Assembly (NCBI RefSeq): GCF_030655415.1 | Contig: NZ_JAURVN010000002.1 | Span: 62,001 to 126,000, forward strand | From: Herminiimonas sp. | GTDB taxonomy: Bacteria; Pseudomonadota; Gammaproteobacteria; Burkholderiales; Burkholderiaceae | Direction: 5' to 3' | DNA: 64,000 nt | Shown here: positions 44,319-53,575 of the stretch, in pieces | Layout of the letters: every line of letters starts with the position of its first letter | Numbering within the stretch: the stretch's first letter is position 1 | Position numbers and translations under genes: made by a program | Notes under the pieces: model-generated | Database searches by the model: none | The model's input: the letters and a program-made list of their open reading frames with translations, nothing else | Told to the model about the DNA's origin: nothing

Positions 44319-45338
44319 TTACGATGGTGTTACATCGCAACGCGCATCGATCGAAGTTTTACGGGTATGCATGCCGAGCTTTTCCAGCAACTCCTGATCC
44401 GCTACCGCTTCAGGATTGCCGGTCGTCAGCAATTTGTCGCCGTAGAAAATCGAGTTCGCGCCAGCAACGAAGCACAGCGCTTGAATCGCTTCGCCCATTT
44501 CACGACGACCTGCGGACAAACGTACGCGCGCTTTAGGCATCGTGATACGTGCCACCGCGACAGTGCGAACGAATTCCAAAGGATCGATAGGATCAGTGCC
44601 GTGCAAAGGTGTGCCTTCGACTTGCACCAGATTGTTGACCGGTACCGATTCAGGATACGGATCCATATTGCACAATTGCGCGATCAGGCCAGCGCGTTGC
44701 AAACGCGATTCGCCCATGCCGACGATGCCGCCGCAGCAAACCTTGATGCCGGCGCCGCGCACGCGACCGAGTGTGTCGATACGGTTTTGGTAGTCGCGGG
44801 TCGAGATCACGTTTGAATAGAATTCAGGTGCGGTGTCGAGATTGTGATTGTAGTAATCGAGGCCGGCGTTTTTCAGTTTTTCAGCCTGGCCTTCGCCGAG
44901 CATGCCGAGCGTCGCGCAGGTTTCCATGCCCATCGCTTTCACTTCGCGCACCATCTCTTCGACCTTTTCGAGATCGCGATCTTTTGGTTCGCGCCATGCA
45001 GCACCCATGCAGAAGCGCGTCGCGCCGTGCGATTTTGCTTCGCGTGCGGCAGCCAATACTTCTTCCAGTGGCAAAATCTTTTGTGCCGTTACGCCAGTGT
45101 CGTAACGCGCAGCTTGCGGGCAGTAGCCGCAATCTTCAGGGCAGCCGCCGGTTTTAATCGACAGCAAAGTCGCCAATTCGACTTCAGACGGATCGAAGTT
45201 TTCGCGATGCACGGTTTGTGCGCGATACATTAATTCATTGAATGGCAGATTGAACAAAGCGAGCACATCATCTACCGGCCACGTGGTCGGGACGATAGCA
45301 GCGACTGGCGCTTGGAAGGTTACTGGTTGCGACGACAT
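44319..45338 (-). CDS. bioB: Biotin synthase
   Basis: 339-aa radical SAM enzyme inserting sulfur into dethiobiotin. The SAM-cluster motif [19 protein letters not shown] has the C-x3-C-x2-C triad. Other landmarks are [43 protein letters not shown] (cluster-binding Asn and Asp region) and [11 protein letters not shown]. The ATG at 45338 follows AGGAGT. It is the last gene of the bioA-bioF-bioD-bioB operon, 35 nt after bioD. Confidence 0.97.
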   Translation of the reverse strand: MSSQPVTFQAPVAAIVPTTWPVDDVLALFNLPFNELMYRAQTVHRENFDPSEVELATLLSIKTGGCPEDCGYCPQAARYDTGVTAQKILPLEEVLAAAREAKSHGATRFCMGAAWREPKDRDLEKVEEMVREVKAMGMETCATLGMLGEGQAEKLKNAGLDYYNHNLDTAPEFYSNVISTRDYQNRIDTLGRVRGAGIKVCCGGIVGMGESRLQRAGLIAQLCNMDPYPESVPVNNLVQVEGTPLHGTDPIDPLEFVRTVAVARITMPKARVRLSAGRREMGEAIQALCFVAGANSIFYGDKLLTTGNPEAVADQELLEKLGMHTRKTSIDARCDVTPS

Positions 45339-45373
45339 AAAAACTCCTGACTAAAATTCAAAGCTAATGTTTG

Positions 45374-46108
45374 TCAGGCTGACTTGGGCCAGCCAGGCAA
45401 ACACGAAAAATCCAGAAAAGCAGCCGCTGCAGCAGGCAAGGGCGCATGTTGTTGATCACCATCAACAGACAAACGCGGCACACAACCCAGCAACGGTGCG
45501 GACAAACGGGCCGACAATGCTTCCACATTATCCCCAGCATATGCCATGCCAGCATCGACGGTATTCGCCACCCAACCCACCAACTTCAGACCACGTGCAG
45601 CGATCGCATCGGCAGTCAATAAAGCGTGATTCAGGCAACCGAGCCGCAGCCCGACCACCATTATGACCGGCAAAGCCAGTTGTTGGGCCAAATCTGCAGT
45701 ATTGGCATCATCCGTCAAGGGAACGCAAAAACCGCCCACGCCTTCCACCACCACCGCATCTGCCATTTCAACAACTTGCGCGTAACAGCTGCGAATATGC
45801 GCGATATCGATCACAACATACTCCAACTTCGCTGCAACGTGCGGCGCAGCGGCGGCTTTAAACATATACGGAACTGCCAAATTTCTTGGTAAAACGACAT
45901 TTGCAGCCTGCGCCAAAGCGTCAGCGTCGTCATTGTGCCAGACCTCGCCATCGGCTGTCTGAATCGGATGCGCGCCGGCCGCCACAGATTTGATGGCTGC
46001 AGCCCGCACGCCGGTTTGAACCAGCGCATGCAGGATCGCGGTCGAAATCAGCGTCTTGCCGATTTCAGTATCAGTGCCGGTTACGAAACAACTGAAAGAT
46101 GCTGTCAC
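45374..46108 (-). CDS. bioD: Dethiobiotin synthetase
   Basis: 244-aa ATP-dependent carboxylase forming the ureido ring of dethiobiotin. P-loop GTDTEIGKTLIS, substrate segment AAIKSVAAG, VVEGVGGFCVPL and VGLRLGCLNHALLTADAI match the family. The start is GTG at 46108, 1 nt after the bioF stop, and its AAGGAG ribosome site lies inside the end of bioF. Confidence 0.95.
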   Translation of the reverse strand: MTASFSCFVTGTDTEIGKTLISTAILHALVQTGVRAAAIKSVAAGAHPIQTADGEVWHNDDADALAQAANVVLPRNLAVPYMFKAAAAPHVAAKLEYVVIDIAHIRSCYAQVVEMADAVVVEGVGGFCVPLTDDANTADLAQQLALPVIMVVGLRLGCLNHALLTADAIAARGLKLVGWVANTVDAGMAYAGDNVEALSARLSAPLLGCVPRLSVDGDQQHAPLPAAAAAFLDFSCLPGWPKSA

Positions 46109-46109
46109 C

Positions 46110-47294
46110 TCAGGTCTCCTTTTCTAATTGATGCAGCGCACCGACTAACTGCGCGACATCGTCAGCGGTATGTGCAGCCGACAAAGTCACACGCAAACGC
46201 GCGGTACCAGCCGGCACAGTCGGCGGACGAATCGCCGGCACCCAGAAGCCGCGCTCATATAAATTCGCCGCAACTTGCATCGCCACATCATTCGCGCCTA
46301 TCACGACCGGTTGAATCGCGGTGCTGGATGCCATTGCCTGCCACTTAGTCAATTGCAGGGATTCTGAAAATTGTGCGATCAGACTTTGCAATTGGGCGCG
46401 ACGTTCTGCGCCTTCCGCACCTTCAATAATATCCAGGCTGGTCAGCAAGGCATGCGCAACAGCTGGCGGCGCAGCGGTGGTGTAAATGTACGGACGCGCG
46501 CGCTGCACCATCCATTCGATCACACTCGCATGCGCCGCGACGAAGGCACCGGCAACGCCAGCAGCCTTGCCTAGCGTGCCCATGTAAACCAGATTCGGCG
46601 AACGCAGATTGAAATGTTCCAGCACACCACGACCATGCGCGCCGAGCACGCCAAAGCCATGCGCATCATCGACCACCAGCCAAGCATCGTGTTGTTCACA
46701 CAAAGCCAGTAAGCGTGGCAAATCAGCCAGATCGCCATCCATGCTGAAGACGCTATCGGTCACGACCATTTTTTTCGCGGCAGTACTGGCGGCGAATAGC
46801 GCAGATAATTTATCGATATCGCCGTGCGGATAAACCTGTACGTTCGCACGCGATAAACGCGCGCCATCGATCAAGGATGCGTGATTCAAGGATTCTGAAA
46901 ACAGGTCAGCATCGCTGCCAGCCAGCGCACTCAGTATCGCGAGGTTAGCCATATAGCCGGTGCAGAAATACAGCGCACGCGCGTTTTCGATTTGCGGCGC
47001 GACGAATTGTGCGAGGCGATCTTCCAGCGCTGCATGCGCGCGCGAGTGACCGCTAATCAAATGCGATGCGCCGCTACCTGCGCCATAGAGTTCTGCGCCT
47101 TGCTGCAAGGCTGCGATGATTTTTGGATGCGCCGCCAAACCTAGATAATCATTGCTGCAAAACGCCAACATGGAGCGACCATCAACTTGCACGCGCGGCG
47201 TGGATGGCGACTCGGTAATGCGACGGCGACGACGCAAACTTTGCGCATCAATTTGCGCAAGCTGCGCATCCAGTCCCGCGATCAACTTGCTCAT
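46110..47294 (-). CDS. bioF: 8-amino-7-oxononanoate synthase
   Basis: 394-aa PLP enzyme condensing pimeloyl thioester with alanine. Features: [52 protein letters not shown] and the cofactor lysine in [13 protein letters not shown]. The start ATG overlaps the bioA stop (ATGA), indicating coupled translation. Confidence 0.95.
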   Translation of the reverse strand: MSKLIAGLDAQLAQIDAQSLRRRRRITESPSTPRVQVDGRSMLAFCSNDYLGLAAHPKIIAALQQGAELYGAGSGASHLISGHSRAHAALEDRLAQFVAPQIENARALYFCTGYMANLAILSALAGSDADLFSESLNHASLIDGARLSRANVQVYPHGDIDKLSALFAASTAAKKMVVTDSVFSMDGDLADLPRLLALCEQHDAWLVVDDAHGFGVLGAHGRGVLEHFNLRSPNLVYMGTLGKAAGVAGAFVAAHASVIEWMVQRARPYIYTTAAPPAVAHALLTSLDIIEGAEGAERRAQLQSLIAQFSESLQLTKWQAMASSTAIQPVVIGANDVAMQVAANLYERGFWVPAIRPPTVPAGTARLRVTLSAAHTADDVAQLVGALHQLEKET

Positions 47295-48637
47295 GCGGCC
47301 ATCACTTTGGCAAAAACGGTTTGCACGCGCGCGGCGAGACCTTCGATTTCTTCACTGCTTAAGATGTACGGCGGCATCAGATACACCGTGTTGCCAATAG
47401 GGCGCAGCAACAACTCATGTTCCAGCGCCGTCGAGAAGAAGCGTTGTGAGAAAGTCGCTGCCGCTTGCGGACTATCGACCACTGCATCGAAGGCCCACAT
47501 CATCCCGCGATGGCGGAAGTTCGCGACTAGCGCATGATTAGCCAACGGTGCGAGCGCCTTGCTCAAATGTGCAGCACGTGCGCGATTGCTATTGATGACA
47601 TCGTCTTCTTCAAAAATCGCCAGCGTCGCCAACGCCGCGCGGCAGGCCAACGGATTACCCGTGTAGGAATGCGAATGCAAAAAGCCGCGCTTCACATCGA
47701 CGTCGTAGAAAGATTGATAAATTTCATCGCGTGTCATCACCAAAGACAAAGGTAGATAACCGCCGCTGATGCCTTTCGACAGACACAAGAAGTCAGGCCA
47801 GATCGCCGCTTGTTCACACGCGAAGAAAGTACCAGTGCGACCGCAACCAACCGCAATCTCATCCGCGATCATGTGGATTTCATATTTATCGCACAGCAAA
47901 CGCACTTCCTGCAGATACACAGGATCATGCATCGCCATGCCGGTCGCACATTGCACCAATGGTTCGATGATGATGGCAGCGATGTGTGGTGCGCGTTCCT
48001 GCAATAATTTTTCCAGATCTTTCGCGGCGCGACGTGCGACATCGGCAGCGGATTCGCCTAGTTCAGCGGCGCGTGCGTCAGGACTCGCGACGACGTGTGC
48101 ATGCTGCAGCAAAGAATCGTAGGCATCGCGGAAAATCGCGACATCGGTTACGCCGAGCGCGCCTATGGTTTCGCCGTGATAACTGCCCTTCAGGCAAACG
48201 AACTCGCGCTTGGCAGTTTTGCCATGATTGCGCCACGCGTGAAAGCTCATCTTCAACGCGATCTCAACTGCCGACGCGCCATCAGACGCGTAAAAACAAT
48301 GACCGAGTACATGACCGGTGCGTGCAGAAAGTTGTTCCGACAATTGCACCACCGGCTCGTGCGTAAAACCGGCGAGCATCGCGTGCTCCAGCAAATCGAG
48401 TTGCGCCTTCAGCGCGCTATTGATGCGCGGATTGGCGTGACCAAACAAATTGACCCACCATGAACTGATCGCATCCAGATAGCGATTACCGTTGACGTCA
48501 TACAACCACGCGCCGCGACCGTGACTGACGGGGATCAGCGGCAATGTTTCGTGATGCTGCATCTGCGTGCACGGATGCCAAACGCTACGCAAGCTGCGCG
48601 CGACCAGATCGTTTTGTTTGCCAGGTATGTTATTCAT
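47291..48637 (-). CDS. bioA: Adenosylmethionine-8-amino-7-oxononanoate aminotransferase
   Basis: 448-aa PLP aminotransferase that uses SAM as amino donor. Features: [55 protein letters not shown], the PLP lysine in [15 protein letters not shown], and [16 protein letters not shown]. The start at 48637 ([10 protein letters not shown]) follows a GAGG site. It is the first gene of the biotin operon. An inverted repeat (48667-48686) lies directly upstream and could be an operator. bioC and bioH-type genes for pimeloyl synthesis are not in the window. Confidence 0.96.
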   Translation of the reverse strand: MNNIPGKQNDLVARSLRSVWHPCTQMQHHETLPLIPVSHGRGAWLYDVNGNRYLDAISSWWVNLFGHANPRINSALKAQLDLLEHAMLAGFTHEPVVQLSEQLSARTGHVLGHCFYASDGASAVEIALKMSFHAWRNHGKTAKREFVCLKGSYHGETIGALGVTDVAIFRDAYDSLLQHAHVVASPDARAAELGESAADVARRAAKDLEKLLQERAPHIAAIIIEPLVQCATGMAMHDPVYLQEVRLLCDKYEIHMIADEIAVGCGRTGTFFACEQAAIWPDFLCLSKGISGGYLPLSLVMTRDEIYQSFYDVDVKRGFLHSHSYTGNPLACRAALATLAIFEEDDVINSNRARAAHLSKALAPLANHALVANFRHRGMMWAFDAVVDSPQAAATFSQRFFSTALEHELLLRPIGNTVYLMPPYILSSEEIEGLAARVQTVFAKVMAA

Positions 48638-48666
48638 TTCGCCAACCTCGCTCGTATTCTTGCCAT

Positions 48667-48686
48667 GCGTTTGCCACTGCAAACGC
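48667..48686. promoter_or_regulatory. Inverted repeat upstream of the biotin operon
   Basis: GCGTTTG (48667-48673) and CAAACGC (48680-48686) form a perfect 7-bp inverted repeat with a 6-bp spacer, 30 bp upstream of bioA. It does not match the long BirA box or the BioR palindrome as I know them. It could be an operator or the 3' hairpin of the ychJ-like transcript, although no T-tract follows. Confidence 0.35.
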
Positions 48687-48694
48687 GGTACAAC

Positions 48695-49102
48695 TTATTC
48701 GGGAAACACGCCGTCTATATAAAACCAGCGGCCATCTTCTTTGACGAAACGGCTGACTTCATGCAGCCGTTGTGCGCGACCACCACTTTTGGAGCGCGCA
48801 ACAAATTCCACCGTTGCTTCGGTTTCGCCCGGCACAAATTTCTTCACTTCCAGTCCCAGCCATTTAGTCGCTGCATCGTGTGCAAAATCCGTCAAAGGCG
48901 GGCGCATAGATGCGTGCCACGTCGCATGCACGTAATGCATCAGACCCAACACATACGCGCTGTAACGCGAGCGCATCAGTGCTTCGGCATTCGGAGCGTC
49001 TGTGCCATCGTGGAAAGGCTTGCAACATAGCGCGTAACTGTCTTTGCCACCATGATTGCCGCAAGGGCAAGCGGCGCTCGCCGTGGAATTTTGTTTTGCC
49101 AT
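48695..49102 (-). CDS. ychJ: YchJ family protein (UPF0225)
   Basis: 135-aa protein. The cysteine motif ACPCGNHGGKDSYALCCKPF is the SEC-C-like zinc site, followed by the YchJ domain with ALMRSRYSAYVLGLMHYVHATW and FVARSKSGGRAQRLHEVSRF. The function is not established; the domain resembles NTF2-like folds. The start at 49102 (MAKQNSTAS) is chosen over the longer frame to 49147, which has no ribosome site. It lies upstream of bioA on the same strand. Confidence 0.88.
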   Translation of the reverse strand: MAKQNSTASAACPCGNHGGKDSYALCCKPFHDGTDAPNAEALMRSRYSAYVLGLMHYVHATWHASMRPPLTDFAHDAATKWLGLEVKKFVPGETEATVEFVARSKSGGRAQRLHEVSRFVKEDGRWFYIDGVFPE

Positions 49103-49275
49103 ACTTTCTTTGCCTGCCTTACCCTTAGCAATCTTGGAGCGCCGCACTAATGCACCGTTTAAAATGGCGCTTGATGTTCAAAATGCAGCCTCAAGGCGTT
49201 GCCATAGTGTTTCAGGAAGCTATTGTAGGCGCGCCCGACTGGAATGTGAACCGTATTGCCCCACGCGAGATCTTG

Positions 49276-50340
49276 ATGAATCTGCTTGAAGCCCAGTTGA
49301 ATTACCCTTTTGACGACACCTTGCCCGACGTTGGCGGCGCGTTCGAGGTCGCGCCCGGCATCAAGTGGCTGCGCATGGGTTTGCCGTTTGCGCTGAACCA
49401 CATCAATCTGTGGCTGCTGAAAGAGTCAGTCGAAGGTGAAAGCGGCCTGGTCAAAGGCTGGACCATCATCGATTGCGGCATCGCGAATGACGCCACGCGC
49501 GACGCGTGGGAGCAAATTTTTGCTACGCAACTGGAAGGCCTGCCGGTCATACGCGTCATCTGCACACACTGCCATCCCGATCACGTCGGCCTCGCCGACT
49601 GGATCTGCAGCCGCTGGAATGTACCGCTGTGGATGACGACCGGCGAATACACGTTCGCGAGAATGATGTCGGCCGCCTTGCCGGGTTCAGACGGCACGGC
49701 TATGTTCCCCTTCTTCAAACTGCACGGCCTCGCTGATCCGCAAATGTTGCAAGAGCTGGAAGGCCGCCGCAGTTATTACCCGACACTTGTACCAAGCGTG
49801 CCGCTGACCTATGTGCGCATACACGACACGCAAAACTTCCGCATAGGCGAGAACACATGGCGCGTCATCACCGGCTTCGGCCATGCGCCCGAACATGCAT
49901 CGCTGTATTGCAAAGAATTGAACGTACTGATCTCCGGCGACATGGTCTTGCCGCGCATCTCGACTAATGTCTCGGTCTTTGCGATCGAACCGGAATCGAA
50001 TCCGGTACAACAATTTCTTGATTCGTTATTGAAATACAAGGATTTGCCGGACGACACACTAGTACTGCCATCACACGGCAAACCCTTCCGCGGTTTGCAT
50101 ACGCGCATACAGCAGTACGTCGATCATCACGCCGCGCGCTTGCAGGAAGTATTGGACGCCTGCGTCACACCACAATCAGCAGCCGACATCGTGCCGATCA
50201 TGTTTGTACGCAAGCTGGATTCACATCAATTGAGTTTTGCGCTGGGCGAAGCGCTGGCGCATTTGCACAAGCTTTGGTTTGATGGAATTTTGAAGCGAGA
50301 CATTTGCGCCGATGGCACGATCAGATTCAGAGTCCGCTGA
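49276..50340 (+). CDS. Metallo-beta-lactamase-fold hydrolase
   Basis: 354-aa protein. The zinc motif VICTHCHPDHVGLADW is followed by FGHAPEHASLYCKELN, VLISGDMVLPRIS and LVLPSHGKPFRGLHTR, the standard MBL layout. A helical C-terminal domain (about 260-354) ends LGEALAHLHKLWFDGILKRD. Related proteins are annotated as MBL-fold hydrolases of unknown substrate, sometimes as glyoxalase-II-like. The start at 49276 (MNLLEAQLNYPF) fits family N-termini; the frame is open upstream to 49150. A decayed copy of its last 42 codons occurs 1.2 kb downstream. Confidence 0.85.
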   Translation: MNLLEAQLNYPFDDTLPDVGGAFEVAPGIKWLRMGLPFALNHINLWLLKESVEGESGLVKGWTIIDCGIANDATRDAWEQIFATQLEGLPVIRVICTHCHPDHVGLADWICSRWNVPLWMTTGEYTFARMMSAALPGSDGTAMFPFFKLHGLADPQMLQELEGRRSYYPTLVPSVPLTYVRIHDTQNFRIGENTWRVITGFGHAPEHASLYCKELNVLISGDMVLPRISTNVSVFAIEPESNPVQQFLDSLLKYKDLPDDTLVLPSHGKPFRGLHTRIQQYVDHHAARLQEVLDACVTPQSAADIVPIMFVRKLDSHQLSFALGEALAHLHKLWFDGILKRDICADGTIRFRVR

Positions 50341-50349
50341 TCACGCTCG

Positions 50350-50380
50350 AAAATAAAAAGCGCCATTGCAAATGGCGCTT
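50350..50380 (-). terminator. Terminator between convergent MBL and SDR genes
   Basis: A perfect 10-bp stem (50371-50380 with 50358-50367, 3-nt loop) is followed on the minus strand by a TTTTTATTTT-like tail. It fits best as the terminator of the SDR gene ending at 50455 and may also stop the hydrolase transcript. Confidence 0.8.
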
Positions 50381-50454
50381 GCTGAATCAGAAATTTACAT
50401 CAAGATGCAATACGGATTTCTGACTCAGTCCAACCTCAATAATCTCGATCGAGA

Positions 50455-51240
50455 TTAAAACGCCGAAAGCACAACGCCGCCATCCGCACGCAATGCCGCA
50501 CCGTTGGTAGCGGACGACGCCTCGGAGCAAACATAGACAACCATGTTGGCGATTTCTTCCGGTGTCGTGAAGCGCTTAATTAACGATGTAGGACGTACTT
50601 TTTCAAAGAACTCTTTCTCGAACGACTCGATTGAGTTGCCAGATAGTTTTTCAACAAAATCAGACACGCCTTCCGAGTTCGTTGGTCCCGGCAACACTGA
50701 ATTCACTGTTACGCCGGTACCGGCGCAATGTTCTGCCAGGCCGCGCGCAAGACTGATCTGCGCCGTTTTGGTCACACCGTAATGAATCATTTCCAGCGGA
50801 ATCTGAATACCACTCTCGCTACTGATAAAGACCACGCGTCCCCAATTCTTTTTCTTCATACCCGCAAGGTAAGCGCGAGACAGACGCACGCCGGACATGA
50901 CGTTCACATCGAAGAAACGTAGCCAATCTTCATCTGGAATTTCTTCAAACGATTTGGGATCGAAAATACCGAGATTATTGACCAACACATCGACCGCAGG
51001 ATAAGCAGCAACCAGCGCATCAATCTGACGCGGATCGGAAAGATCACCCGCAAAGCCGAACACCTGCGCGCTCGGGACTGCTTTGCGCAACCCATCCAAT
51101 GCAGCATCGACCGATTGCTGTGAGCGGCCATTGATAATCACCTGCGCCCCTTCGCGCGCCAGCCCCGTCGCGATGGCAAAGCCAATACCTTTGGTTGAAC
51201 CGGATACCAAAGCCAGTTTGTTCTTCAAGCCTAAATCCAT
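50455..51240 (-). CDS. Short-chain dehydrogenase/reductase
   Basis: 261-aa Rossmann-fold oxidoreductase. Cofactor loop SGSTKGIGFAIA, NNLGIFDPKSF, catalytic Ser in FISSESG and Tyr-x3-Lys in HYGVTKTAQ are all present. C-terminal DGGVVLSAF is typical. NGRSQQS after beta-2 suggests NADP(H) preference. It resembles fabG-like SDRs, and the substrate is unknown. It stands alone between the MBL gene and the hydrolase remnant, with its own terminator. Confidence 0.88.
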   Translation of the reverse strand: MDLGLKNKLALVSGSTKGIGFAIATGLAREGAQVIINGRSQQSVDAALDGLRKAVPSAQVFGFAGDLSDPRQIDALVAAYPAVDVLVNNLGIFDPKSFEEIPDEDWLRFFDVNVMSGVRLSRAYLAGMKKKNWGRVVFISSESGIQIPLEMIHYGVTKTAQISLARGLAEHCAGTGVTVNSVLPGPTNSEGVSDFVEKLSGNSIESFEKEFFEKVRPTSLIKRFTTPEEIANMVVYVCSEASSATNGAALRADGGVVLSAF

Positions 51241-51391
51241 GATGTTTTCTCCATGTGAATTGACGCTGCGGTGTTTTGTAGTCTACGACAACAAGCAATT
51301 CGATGCTGACGCCTACTATGCATTCTAAATTTCCTGCGAGCAGGAAATAGCGTGCGTTTTTTTGGTCGCAGCATCAGCAATTTCTCGGTTT

Positions 51392-51520
51392 AAGCTGTTG
51401 ATTCTGGATGAAGAATTATGCCTAGACGAAGCGCTGGCTCAGTTGCACAAGCTTTGGTTTGATGAGGTTTTAAAATGGATGAGCCATTGCGAAGGAATTA
51501 TTAGATTTCAAATCCATTAA
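51392..51520 (+). pseudogene. Decayed duplicate of the 3' end of the MBL-hydrolase gene
   Basis: The 42 codons ending at the TAA at 51518-51520 align without gaps to the last 42 codons of the gene at 49276-50340, with about half of the residues identical (for example LDEALAQLHKLWFDEVLK against LGEALAHLHKLWFDGILK). A 22-base stretch at 51443-51464 is identical to 50263-50284. Upstream the similarity stops and there is no start codon context, so this is a non-functional 3' fragment. It lies on the far side of the SDR gene. Confidence 0.75.
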
Positions 51521-52656
51521 ATTCTGGCTCTTTTGTATGCAGCTATTGGTTCAGGATTTGGCTGGAATATTGCGTGAAATCCATCGTGGGCATTGTTCGC
51601 TATTCGCATCAATAAATCCAAAGTTTTATGAACATCTTCTTTGTTTTCATAAATTACTTCCTTTAATCGCACTGATTGATCCCCACTTTTAGCAAGATAA
51701 ACTGAATCAACTTCACCTCCATTATGTTCGTAGATATGGCGCCGATGGAATTTCAAGGTTAGAAACTGCACGTCAGATTCCTTAATTTTTGCAACAAGAT
51801 CAATATCAAACCATTGACTAAATATCTTTAAGACTTCCGTTAAATTATGAAACCGCTTTGTTGTTAACCTCAGCTTTCTCGATGCAGTCATTGGCACTAA
51901 ATTGGCTAGTTGTTTGGCGTATTGTGACAAGAAAGAATCAAACGCGGAAACCGCATCTCGAATGCACGTCTCTGGGCTTGACCCTCCGTTGAGTCGGGTG
52001 CGTATTTCATGGATTGTAGCCAGTTCAAAATCGGACAAATCAACCCTTGTTCCACAGAGTGAGCAGTATCCGTACTTTCCCAATACATCGTTAAATTCGC
52101 CGCATGAGTTACAAATAAATTTATGCTGTTGGCTTTCTTCAGAAACATAAAAAGCAGGTTTATCTCTATCCGTCCCCGCTGCGTCAGCAACGCTATCCAT
52201 ATCAATCTGAAGCTCTGCATTTTCATGCTCGCATAACGCCGTATGAAGCACTTCACAGTAATGTTTTACGTAGCGTTTTTGTGCATGCGATAAGAAATCA
52301 TGGCAGGGAGCCAAAAGTCCACAATATGGACAAATATTTGGCCATGGCCCGCTTCGCCAGTAACCATCACAAGAAGGGCAGTTATGACCGAACTTACCCT
52401 CACTATCGGAACATATAAAAACAGGTAGCGATCCTGGAATAGTGGGTGAATTTTGGGCAACTCCCATACCAACAATTGGTAGCGCTTCAACCACAATTCC
52501 TTGTGGAAGCGCATAGACTTGAATCCAAACCATTGGTACTGGTCGGCTTCCACGGATTCCAACGCTGTAACCTTTGTTGCCCTCTATCGTCGTTTTAATA
52601 TAAAACGTAATTATTCCGCCGGAATGACTGATTTCTTGAAAATCGGTTTTCATCAT
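51517..52656 (-). CDS. Double zinc-ribbon protein with HEPN-like RNase motif (candidate defence or stress gene)
   Basis: 379-aa protein of no family I can name; its DNA is visibly richer in A and T than its neighbours. Residues 1-80 are a beta-rich part of unknown type. Two zinc ribbons follow: Cys93/96 with Cys109/112, and Cys182/185 with Cys198/201. The C-terminal half is helical, and near its end FHRRHIYEHNGGEVD contains R-H-I-Y-E-H (Arg306 to His311), matching the R-x4-6-H motif of HEPN RNases. The following SVYLAKSGD pattern is common in HEPN proteins of the R[NDH]-x-x-x-H...NGG type. HEPN domains are frequent in toxin and phage-defence RNases. No antitoxin partner is seen. ATGs at 52656 and 52653 share an AAGGGA ribosome site. 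It starts 14 nt after the SDR at 52671. Confidence 0.75.
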   Translation of the reverse strand: MMKTDFQEISHSGGIITFYIKTTIEGNKGYSVGIRGSRPVPMVWIQVYALPQGIVVEALPIVGMGVAQNSPTIPGSLPVFICSDSEGKFGHNCPSCDGYWRSGPWPNICPYCGLLAPCHDFLSHAQKRYVKHYCEVLHTALCEHENAELQIDMDSVADAAGTDRDKPAFYVSEESQQHKFICNSCGEFNDVLGKYGYCSLCGTRVDLSDFELATIHEIRTRLNGGSSPETCIRDAVSAFDSFLSQYAKQLANLVPMTASRKLRLTTKRFHNLTEVLKIFSQWFDIDLVAKIKESDVQFLTLKFHRRHIYEHNGGEVDSVYLAKSGDQSVRLKEVIYENKEDVHKTLDLLMRIANNAHDGFHAIFQPNPEPIAAYKRARI

Positions 52657-52670
52657 GCGTCCCTTGTTAA

Positions 52671-53456
52671 TTAAATATTTCGCTTCTTTCTTGGGGCATT
52701 TGAAAACAACGCGTCGTAAAGCGCATTCGGCAGCATTCTCAATAACTTCCCGACGACCCCCATTTGCCAAGGTATCACGCGATAACTACAACCGGATGCG
52801 ATCGATGCCACGGCTCGCTTAGAAAACTTCTCAGCTGGCAGCAAAAACGGCATCGCATAATCATTCACCTGCGTCATAGGCGTATCGATATAACCAGGCG
52901 CAATCGTGACAACCTTGATGCCGTCCTTCTTCAATTCCACACGCAGTGATTCGCAATAGCTGATGACCGCAGCTTTGGACGCGCTGTAAGCGCCTGATCC
53001 CGGCAAACCGCGTATGCCGGCGACACTGCCGATACCGACCAATCGTGCGCCGGCTTGGCCCGCTGCGGCTTGCGCCTTCATCGTCGCGATAAATGGTGCA
53101 AACGTTGCGACGGTTGCGGTGACGTTGGTGGCGAAGACTTGTTCGAAGACTTGCAGATCTTCTGCACACTCAGTCAGCGTCCCGCGTGATACGCCAGCAT
53201 TGGCGATGACGATGTCTATGCCTTGCGCAGCGGCGATGAAGTCGGCGGCGGCGTCCGCAAGTGCTGCGCTGTCCTTGACGTCGAGCGCATAGATGCGATG
53301 GCGTTCTGCGTTCGGCAAGCTGGCGGCGAGTTCACGTAAGACTTCGCCGCGTCGTGCGACTAGGCCTAGCGTTGCGCCTTGGTTCGCGTACTGTCGCGCG
53401 AGTGCTGCGCCCAGGCCGCTGGATGCACCAGTGATGAAAACTCGTTTTGCTTGCAT
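52671..53456 (-). CDS. Short-chain dehydrogenase/reductase (classical, KR-like)
   Basis: 261-aa SDR. Cofactor motif ITGASSGLGAALARQ, VARRGEVLREL (NADP-type basic residues), IANAGVSRGT, catalytic Ser in GIGSVAGIRGLPG, YSASKAAVISYCESLR with Tyr and Lys, and APGYIDTPM. The C-terminal part (ISRASG-like SGCSYRVIPWQMGVVGKLLRML) resembles the membrane-associated end of bacterial DHRS7B-like SDRs. The start at 53456 has a GGGAG ribosome site 5 nt upstream. The HEPN-like gene follows on the same strand. Confidence 0.88.
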   Translation of the reverse strand: MQAKRVFITGASSGLGAALARQYANQGATLGLVARRGEVLRELAASLPNAERHRIYALDVKDSAALADAAADFIAAAQGIDIVIANAGVSRGTLTECAEDLQVFEQVFATNVTATVATFAPFIATMKAQAAAGQAGARLVGIGSVAGIRGLPGSGAYSASKAAVISYCESLRVELKKDGIKVVTIAPGYIDTPMTQVNDYAMPFLLPAEKFSKRAVASIASGCSYRVIPWQMGVVGKLLRMLPNALYDALFSNAPRKKRNI

Positions 53457-53482
53457 GGCAACTCCCATTATTTCCAACTCAA

Positions 53483-53516
53483 ATAAAAAGTCCGCCCTCT
53501 TGCGAGTTGCGGACTT
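53483..53516 (-). terminator. Intrinsic terminator after dsbA
   Basis: An 8-bp stem (53509-53516 with 53488-53495, 13-nt loop) ends on the minus strand in TTTTTATTT. It lies about 60 nt after the dsbA stop and just before the start of the SDR at 53456. Confidence 0.75.
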
Positions 53517-53575
53517 CTTTGTTTTACATGATTGCTGAAAATTTCAGCAACAGTATTTATTTAAAACGCGTCGAG

